From: CAVXDY01 sp963760715
Lineage (GTDB): Bacteria; Actinomycetota; Thermoleophilia; Miltoncostaeales; Miltoncostaeaceae
Length of the DNA: 64,000 bases
NCBI GenBank assembly: GCA_963760715.1
Contig: CAVXDY010000002.1
Location: 1-64,000, forward strand
Reading direction: 5' to 3'
Shown piece by piece: positions 58,513-64,000 of this stretch. Each line of letters starts with the position of its first letter. Position 1 is the first letter of the stretch. The translations under genes were made by a program, and so were the position numbers. Under the pieces are notes generated by a model, which did no database searches, had not been told where the DNA came from, and was given only the letters and a program-made list of their open reading frames with translations.

Positions 58513-59982
58513 ATGACCCTCCAGGAGCTGATCCGGGGCATCCCCGGAGGGCGCGTGGCCGCCGCCCCCGGCGAGGACGCCACGCCGATCCGGACGGTGG
58601 TGCACCGCGCCGAGGAGGCCGGCCCCGGCGCCCTTTTCTGTGCCCTCCGGGGCCTGCGCGCCGACGGGCACGACTTCGCCGCCGAGGCGGTGGCGCGCGG
58701 CGCCGCCGCCCTGATGGTGGAGCGCGAGCTGCCGCTGCCGGTGCCGCAGGCGGTCGTGCCCGACACCCGCCTGGGGATCGCCCTCGCGGCCGCCGAGCTG
58801 AGCGGGCGGCCCTCGGAGGCGCTCGCGGTGGTGGGCGTGACGGGCACCAACGGCAAGACGACGTCCGCCTACCTGACGCGCGCCGTGCTGGAGGCCGCGG
58901 GCCGGCCCTGCGGGCTCATCGGCACGGTGGAGGCCCGGGTGGGCGGCGAGGTCGTGCCGGTCACCCACACGACCCCCGACCCGGTGGAGCTGCAGGCCCT
59001 GCTGGCCAGGATGCGCGATGCGGGCGACACCGCCTGCGCGATGGAGGTCTCGTCGCACGCGCTGTCCCAGCGGCGGACCGCGGGCACGCGGTTCGCGGCG
59101 GCCCTGTTCACCAACCTCACGCGGGACCACCTGGACTACCACCGCACCGTGGACGACTACTACGCGGCCAAGAGGGCGCTGTTCCTGCGCCCGGAGGAGG
59201 AGGGCCCGGACCCCCCCGGGGCCGCCAACCTCGACGACGAGATGGGCCGCCGCCTGGCGGCCGAGGCCGGCGCCCTGGGTTACGCCGTGGACGCGCCGGC
59301 CGAGGTGCGTCCCGAGCGCGTCCGCGGCCTCTCCACCGGGATCGCCGCGCGCGTCGCCACCCCCCGGGGCCCGGTCGAGGTGGAGAGCGCCCTGCGCGGG
59401 CGCTTCAACCTGGCGAACCTCACCGGGGTGGTCGCCGTGGGCGAGCTGCTGGAGCTGCCGCACGAGGCGGTGGCCGCCGGCCTGGGCGCGGTGACCGGGG
59501 TGCCCGGACGCTTCGAGGCCGTCGAGGGCGGCCAGGGGTTCCCGGTGATCGTCGACTACGCCCACACGCCGGACTCGCTCGAGAACGTGCTGCGCGCCGC
59601 CCGTGAGCTGGTGTCCGGCGGGCGGCTGCTGGTGGTGTTCGGCTGCGGTGGCGACCGCGACCGCGGCAAGCGCCCCCAGATGGGCGCCTTCGCCCGGGCC
59701 CTGGCCGACGTGGCGGTCGTGACCTCGGACAACCCGCGCGGCGAGGACCCGGACCGGATCATCGCCGAGATCGTGGCCGGCGCCGCAGAAGGCCCGGCGG
59801 AGCTCGTGGTGGAGCCGGACCGGCGCGCCGCCATCGAATGGGCCATCGAGCGGGGCCGTCCCGGCGACGTGGTACTGATCGCCGGCAAGGGCCACGAGCA
59901 GGGCCAGGACCGCAACGGCGTGGTCACGCCGTTCGACGATCGCGTGGTCGCCCGCGAGGCGCTCCAGGGGGTACAGCGGTGA
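58513..59982 (+). CDS. murE: UDP-MurNAc-L-Ala-D-Glu:meso-DAP ligase
   Basis: 489 aa from ATG 58513. Mur-ligase ATP loop GVTGTNGKTTSA near residue 110, HTTPDPVELQALL, MEVSSHALSQ, FTNLTRDHLDYH and the C-terminal DYAHTPDSLENVL. The specificity motif reads DNPRGEDP near residue 406, the DNPR form that selects meso-diaminopimelate, so the peptidoglycan should be of the A1-gamma-like m-DAP kind. It adds the third residue of the stem peptide in the cytosol. Overlaps murF by 4 nt. Confidence 0.96.
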   Translation: MTLQELIRGIPGGRVAAAPGEDATPIRTVVHRAEEAGPGALFCALRGLRADGHDFAAEAVARGAAALMVERELPLPVPQAVVPDTRLGIALAAAELSGRPSEALAVVGVTGTNGKTTSAYLTRAVLEAAGRPCGLIGTVEARVGGEVVPVTHTTPDPVELQALLARMRDAGDTACAMEVSSHALSQRRTAGTRFAAALFTNLTRDHLDYHRTVDDYYAAKRALFLRPEEEGPDPPGAANLDDEMGRRLAAEAGALGYAVDAPAEVRPERVRGLSTGIAARVATPRGPVEVESALRGRFNLANLTGVVAVGELLELPHEAVAAGLGAVTGVPGRFEAVEGGQGFPVIVDYAHTPDSLENVLRAARELVSGGRLLVVFGCGGDRDRGKRPQMGAFARALADVAVVTSDNPRGEDPDRIIAEIVAGAAEGPAELVVEPDRRAAIEWAIERGRPGDVVLIAGKGHEQGQDRNGVVTPFDDRVVAREALQGVQR

Positions 59983-61292
59983 AGCTGACGGTCAACGAGA
60001 TCCTGCGGGCGTCCGACGACGCGCGCCTGCCCGCCGGCGCCCCGGACACCGAGGTCGAGGGCGCCTGCGTGGACTCCCGCGAGGTGGTCGAGGGGAGCCT
60101 CTTCGTGGGCATCCGCGGCGAGCTGGCCGACGGCGGGCAGCACGCGCCCGACGCCCTCTGGGACGGGGCCGCCGCGGCCGTCGTGGGGGAGTCGGCGTGG
60201 CGCTGGATCGAGGGCGACGTGCAGGGGATCAGGAAGCCGGTGATCGTGGCCGCCGACCCGCTGGAGGTGCTCCAGTCCGCCGGCCGCCTGGCGCTCGAGC
60301 GCACCGGCGCCCGCGTGGTGGCCGTCACCGGGGCCACGGGCAAGACCACCACGAAGGACATCCTGGTGGCGATGCTCCGCGCGGCCGGGGCCCAGGCCGA
60401 GGGCACGCCCGGCAACCGCAACACCGACGTGGGCGTCCCGATGTCGCTGATGGCCCTCGCCGAGGGCTGCGAGGTCGCGGTGGTGGAGATGGGCATGCGC
60501 GGCACCGGCCAGATCGCCGAGCTGGCCGCGCTGGCGCCCCCCGACGTGGCCTGCGTCACCGCCATCGGCCCGGTGCACCTGGAGCTGCTCGGCACCGTGG
60601 GGGCCGTGGCCGCGGCGAAGGCCGAGGTGCTCCAGGCGCTCCGCCCCGGCGGCCACGCCGTCGTGCCCGCCGACGAGCCCCTGCTGGAGCCCTACGTCGC
60701 CGCCCTCGACCCGGGCATCACGGTCCACCGCTTCGGCGACGCCCCCGACCTGGCGCTCGACCTCGGCCTGGCCAAGGGGTGGGAGCTGCGCAACGCCGCG
60801 GCCGCGCTGGCCTGCTGCCGGGCCCTGGGCGCCGTGCCCCCGGAGGGCGCGGTGATCGAGGTCACGCTCTCGGCGCTGCGGGGGCAGGAGCGCCCGCTGG
60901 CGGTGGGCGGCGTGCTGATCGAGGACTGCTACAACGCCAACCCGGTCTCGATGCGGGCCGCCCTGGCGGACCTGGCGGGGCGGCCGGGGCGCCGGGTGGC
61001 GGTGCTCGCCGACATGATGGAGCTGGGGCCCGACGAGGCGCGCTACCACCGCGAGGTGGGCGAGGCCGCGGCCGCCGCGGGCATCGACCTGCTGGTGGCG
61101 GTGGGCGAGCGCGCGTCGGGGTACGCGCAGGGCGCCGACGGGCTCCCCTCGGAGCACTTCGCCACGGTGGAGGAGGCGATCGAGGCGGTGCCGGGGCTGG
61201 TGCGCGAGGGCGACGTCGTGCTGCTGAAGGGGTCGCGCTCGATGCGCCTGGAGCGGGTTGGCGCCGTCCTGGCCCCGGACGGGAGCGGGTAG
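59979..61292 (+). CDS. murF: UDP-MurNAc-tripeptide:D-Ala-D-Ala ligase
   Basis: 437 aa from GTG 59979. N-terminal substrate domain (SREVVEGSLFVGIRGELADGG), ATP loop VTGATGKTTTKDIL near residue 118, NRNTDVGVPMSLM, EMGMRGTGQIAELA, EDCYNANPVSMRAAL and LADMMELG. It adds the D-Ala-D-Ala end of the pentapeptide. Slightly short in the middle domain compared with E. coli MurF, but all motifs are present. Confidence 0.95.
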   Translation: MKLTVNEILRASDDARLPAGAPDTEVEGACVDSREVVEGSLFVGIRGELADGGQHAPDALWDGAAAAVVGESAWRWIEGDVQGIRKPVIVAADPLEVLQSAGRLALERTGARVVAVTGATGKTTTKDILVAMLRAAGAQAEGTPGNRNTDVGVPMSLMALAEGCEVAVVEMGMRGTGQIAELAALAPPDVACVTAIGPVHLELLGTVGAVAAAKAEVLQALRPGGHAVVPADEPLLEPYVAALDPGITVHRFGDAPDLALDLGLAKGWELRNAAAALACCRALGAVPPEGAVIEVTLSALRGQERPLAVGGVLIEDCYNANPVSMRAALADLAGRPGRRVAVLADMMELGPDEARYHREVGEAAAAAGIDLLVAVGERASGYAQGADGLPSEHFATVEEAIEAVPGLVREGDVVLLKGSRSMRLERVGAVLAPDGSG

Positions 61293-61295
61293 GGC

Positions 61296-62285
61296 GTGCC
61301 GCGCGTCCTCATCGCCGCCATCTGCGCGGCGACGCTCCTGATCTTCCTGGGGCCGAAGTTCATCGCCTGGCTGCGCGCCCACGACGTGGGCCAGTTCGTG
61401 CGCCCGGCCGGCCTCATCCCCGACTCCCACGCCGAGAAGCAGGGCACGCCCACGATGGGCGGCCTGCTGATCCTGGTGGCCACCACGCTGCCCTTCATCA
61501 TCCTCTCCAGCCGCAGCACCGAGGCGATGCTGGTGCTCTTCGCCACCCTGGCCTGCGGGGCGATCGGGTTCCTCGACGACTGGATGAAGATCGTCAAGAA
61601 GCGCTCGCTGGGGCTGTCGGGACGCTGGCGCATGCTGGGCCTCCTGGCCGTGTCGGCGGTCCTCGTGTCGGTGGGTGTGGAGGTGGTTGGGCTGCCCACC
61701 GCCCTGGACGTGCCGGTGCTCAACGAGAGCTTCGACATCGGGACCGTGGCCTTCTACGTGCTGGTCTTCCTGGTCGTGGCGGGCGCGGCCAACGCGGTCA
61801 ACCTGACCGACGGCCTCGACGGCCTCGCGGCCGGGGTCGCGGCGATCGTGCTGCTCTCCTACACCGGCATCGCGTTCGTCTCGGAGCAGCGCGACCTGGC
61901 CATCTTCGGCGCGACCCTCGTGGGCGCGTGCGTCGGCTTCCTGTGGTTCAACTCGTTCCCGGCCGCCGTGTTCATGGGGGACACCGGCTCGTACGCACTC
62001 GGGGGCGCCATCGCGGCGATGGCGGTGATGACCAAGACCGAGATCCTGCTGATCGTGATCGGCGCCATCTTCGTGGCCGAGGCGCTGTCGGTGATCATCC
62101 AGGTGATCGTCTTCAAGCGCTTCGGCCGCCGGGTCTTCCTGATGACCCCCGTGCACCACCACTTCGAGATGGCGGCCTGGAGCGAGACCAAGATCATCGT
62201 GCGCTTCTGGCTGCTGGCCGCGATCTTCGCCGCGGTGGGCTTCACGCTCTACTTCCGCGACCTCCAGGAGGCCCTCCTGCGATGA
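61296..62285 (+). CDS. mraY: Phospho-MurNAc-pentapeptide transferase
   Basis: 329 aa from GTG 61296, 3 nt after murF. Ten membrane helices with the MraY signatures EKQGTPTMGG, GFLDDWMKI (catalytic Asp pair), NAVNLTDGLDGLAAG, FMGDTGSYALGGAIAAM and MTPVHHHFE. It transfers phospho-MurNAc-pentapeptide to undecaprenyl phosphate to make lipid I. Overlaps murD by 4 nt (ATGA). Confidence 0.97.
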   Translation: MPRVLIAAICAATLLIFLGPKFIAWLRAHDVGQFVRPAGLIPDSHAEKQGTPTMGGLLILVATTLPFIILSSRSTEAMLVLFATLACGAIGFLDDWMKIVKKRSLGLSGRWRMLGLLAVSAVLVSVGVEVVGLPTALDVPVLNESFDIGTVAFYVLVFLVVAGAANAVNLTDGLDGLAAGVAAIVLLSYTGIAFVSEQRDLAIFGATLVGACVGFLWFNSFPAAVFMGDTGSYALGGAIAAMAVMTKTEILLIVIGAIFVAEALSVIIQVIVFKRFGRRVFLMTPVHHHFEMAAWSETKIIVRFWLLAAIFAAVGFTLYFRDLQEALLR

Positions 62286-63580
62286 GCCGCGCCCTGGTCG
62301 TGGGCCTCGCGCGCTCCGGCCGGGCGGCGGCAGCCCTCCTCGCCCGGCGCGGGTGGGAGGTCACGGCCATCGACTCCGGCGAGGCGGCGGCGCCCGAGCT
62401 GGAGGCCGCCGGCGTGGACGTGCGGGCGCCGTGGTCGTCGCCCGTGGAGGGGGTGGAGCTGGTCGTCAAGAGCCCCGGGGTGCCGGGTGAGGCGGCGCCC
62501 GTGGCCGCGGCCCGCGCGGCGGGGGCGGCGGTGTGGAGCGAGATCGAGCTCGCCGCCCGGGAGCTGCCGAACCCCCTCGTGGGGATCACCGGCACCAACG
62601 GCAAGACCACCACGACCGAGCTCACGGCCCACCTGCTGCGGGCCGGGGGGCTCGACGCGGTGGCCTGCGGCAACCAGGGCACGCCCCTGGCGGGGCTGGT
62701 CGATGCGGTGGACCCCGGGGCGTGGCTGGTGGTGGAGTGCTCGAGCTTCCAGCTCGAGGACGTGGAGCGCTTCCACCCGCGGGCGGCCGCCCTCCTCAAC
62801 CTGGCCCCCGACCACCTCGATCGCCACCGAAGCCTGGAGCGCTACCGCGACGCCAAGCTGCGGCTGTTCGCCGCCCAGGAGCCGGGCGACCTGGCGATCC
62901 TGCCGCGCGCCGTCGAGGCGCGGGTGCCGGCGGGGGCCCGCCACGTGGACGACGGGCCGCCGGGCCCGGACGCCGCCGCGTGGGCCGAGGGGGGCCTGCA
63001 CGTGGCCGGCCTGGGGCGGGTGATCGGCTGGGACGCAGTGCTCCTGCGCGGCCGCCACAACCGCGAGAACGCGATGGCCGCGGCCGCCCTCGCCGCACAC
63101 GCCGGCGTCGGCTCCGCCGCCCTGGCGGCCGGCCTCGCGAGCTTCCAACCCGTCCCCCACCGCCTGGAGCCGGTGGGCGCCGCCGGCGGGGTGGCCTTCG
63201 TCAACGACTCCAAGGCCACCAACCCCGACGCCGCGCTGGCGGCCCTCGACGCCTACCCGCGCGGCGTCCACCTGATCGCCGGCGGCCGGGGCAAGAGCAC
63301 CCCCTTCGGCCCGCTCGCCGCCGCCGCCCGCACCGCCGTGGTGCGGGCGTACCTGGTCGGGGAGGCCGGGCCCGAGATCGGCGAGGCCATGAGCGCGGCG
63401 GGCGTCCCCACGGAGGAGTCCGGCACGGTGGCGGCCGCGGTCGCCGCGGCCGCCGCCCGGGCCCGGCCCGGCGAGACGGTGCTCCTGGCGCCGGGGTGCG
63501 CCAGCTTCGACCAGTTCTCGGGCTACGAGGAGCGCGGGGAGGCCTTCCGCGCGGCGGCCCGCGCCGCGGGCGCGCGCTAG
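62282..63580 (+). CDS. murD: UDP-MurNAc-L-alanine:D-glutamate ligase
   Basis: 432 aa from ATG 62282. N-terminal Rossmann-like domain (MSRALVVGLARSGRAAAALL), KSPGVPGEAAP, ATP loop GITGTNGKTTTTEL near residue 105, ECSSFQLEDVERFHPRAAALLNLAPDHLDRH, PHRLEPVG, VNDSKATNPDAALAAL and LLAPGCASFDQF. It adds D-Glu in stem-peptide synthesis. It is the last dcw gene in the window; ftsW and murG, which usually follow, are absent, because a convergent gene begins 24 nt later. Confidence 0.96.
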   Translation: MSRALVVGLARSGRAAAALLARRGWEVTAIDSGEAAAPELEAAGVDVRAPWSSPVEGVELVVKSPGVPGEAAPVAAARAAGAAVWSEIELAARELPNPLVGITGTNGKTTTTELTAHLLRAGGLDAVACGNQGTPLAGLVDAVDPGAWLVVECSSFQLEDVERFHPRAAALLNLAPDHLDRHRSLERYRDAKLRLFAAQEPGDLAILPRAVEARVPAGARHVDDGPPGPDAAAWAEGGLHVAGLGRVIGWDAVLLRGRHNRENAMAAAALAAHAGVGSAALAAGLASFQPVPHRLEPVGAAGGVAFVNDSKATNPDAALAALDAYPRGVHLIAGGRGKSTPFGPLAAAARTAVVRAYLVGEAGPEIGEAMSAAGVPTEESGTVAAAVAAAAARARPGETVLLAPGCASFDQFSGYEERGEAFRAAARAAGAR

Positions 63581-63604
63581 CCGGGCCTCACGGCGCGGGC
63601 GCCG

Positions 63605-64000
63605 TCACGACGACCGGCGGTCCGAGACGATCCCGCCGTCGCGCAGGGTGACCACCCGCGGGGCCGCGGCGGCGACGGCCGGCTCGTGCGTGACCAAGAC
63701 GACGGTCTGGCCGTTCGTGGCGGCGAGCCCCTGGAGGAGGGTCAGGATCTCGACCCCCGTCTGGGTGTCGAGGTTCCCCGTGGGCTCGTCGGCGAGCAGC
63801 ACGCGCGGGTGGTTCACCAGCGCGCGTGCGATCGCCACCCGCTGCTGCTCTCCTCCGGAGAGCTGCGAGGGGAGGTGGCCTCCCCGCGCGCCGAGGCCCA
63901 CCGCGCCGAGGAGCTCCGTCGCGCGCCGGCGGCGCTCCTCCCGCGGCAGGTCGGTGGTGGCGGCCGCGGCCTCGACGTTCTGGCGCGCGTCGAGCGTCGG
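63605..64000 (-). CDS. ABC transporter ATP-binding protein (LolD/MacB type), partial
   Basis: Only the 3' part (131 codons) is in the window; the start lies beyond the right edge. It has LDARQNVEAAA (Q-loop-side region), LPSQLSGGEQQRVAIARAL signature, LLADEPTGNLD Walker B and VLVTHEP with the switch His. The ADEPTGNLD form marks the LolD/MacB/FtsE group that works with FtsX-like permeases in lipoprotein, peptide or efflux handling. It is convergent with murD. Confidence 0.88.
   Translation of the reverse strand, partial: PTLDARQNVEAAAATTDLPREERRRRATELLGAVGLGARGGHLPSQLSGGEQQRVAIARALVNHPRVLLADEPTGNLDTQTGVEILTLLQGLAATNGQTVVLVTHEPAVAAAAPRVVTLRDGGIVSDRRSS

Noticed and set aside
59556..62162. Long open frame antisense to murE, murF and mraY
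   Set aside because: No domain, low complexity, and the sense genes have all catalytic motifs.

Overview
The window is about 64 kb of very GC-rich DNA with densely packed genes, many GTG and TTG starts, and chains of genes that overlap by 4 nt (GTGA or ATGA). It looks like the chromosome of a high-GC actinobacterium. The dcw cluster has an m-DAP-type MurE. There are system-I cytochrome c maturation genes, a Tad pilus locus, an SARP/BTAD regulator and several multi-domain c-di-GMP or PP2C-type signalling proteins. A deep-branching class such as Thermoleophilia would fit, but that placement is inference. I saw no tRNA, rRNA, CRISPR array, insertion sequence or prophage.

Layout. 1-10.2 kb: a frameshifted secreted Ca-binding repeat protein, a GAF-GAF-GGDEF-HD-GYP protein, an ABC-2 exporter pair, a GT1 glycosyltransferase, a membrane-anchored DUF4015-type glycoside hydrolase, and a frameshifted PAS-PAS-GAF-GGDEF gene. 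10.2-13.5 kb: two small membrane proteins and an SARP/BTAD regulator, followed by two small related proteins of unknown function. Each of those two has a promoter with the same SARP-like repeat architecture. 13.6-21.3 kb: selD, a YjbQ enzyme, a PAS-GAF-PP2C phosphatase with a 41-residue coupled membrane peptide, a quinone-oxidoreductase-like enzyme, an XRE regulator with a membrane protein, a YoaK-like protein, an ATP-dependent DNA ligase and a two-domain rhodanese. 21.4-31.4 kb: an envelope and cytochrome c block (ccmE of Cys type, ccmF, a ccmI-like gene, a lipoprotein, two M23 peptidases, a diheme beta-propeller cytochrome, ccmD and a DUF4394 protein).

32.1-38.6 kb: one biosynthetic operon, lysA-hom-thrC-thrB-folP-like-tal, supplying lysine and threonine from the aspartate pathway. 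39.5-51.3 kb: a DUF192 protein, a beta-lactamase-fold hydrolase, a two-component pair whose response regulator lacks the phosphoacceptor Asp, a cpaB-tadZ-tadA-tadB-tadC-pilin cluster, and an ECF sigma factor with a DUF4349 partner. 51.4-54.7 kb, minus strand: metallophosphoesterase, two CHAD proteins, a 110-aa protein, an ExeA-like ATPase and a small membrane protein. The last has two LexA-type boxes covering its predicted -35 and -10. 54.9-63.6 kb: the dcw cluster mraZ-rsmH-ftsL-ftsI-murE-murF-mraY-murD, preceded by three 10-bp MraZ-box repeats. The right edge holds the 3' part of a LolD/MacB-type ABC ATPase gene.

Most notable candidates: (i) the SARP gene and its two repeat-controlled target genes; (ii) a possible SOS-induced membrane protein divergent from the cell-division cluster; (iii) a recurrent promoter form in which the -10 box lies 6-8 nt before the start codon, implying leaderless mRNAs (mraZ, the LexA-box gene, the XRE gene, ccmE).
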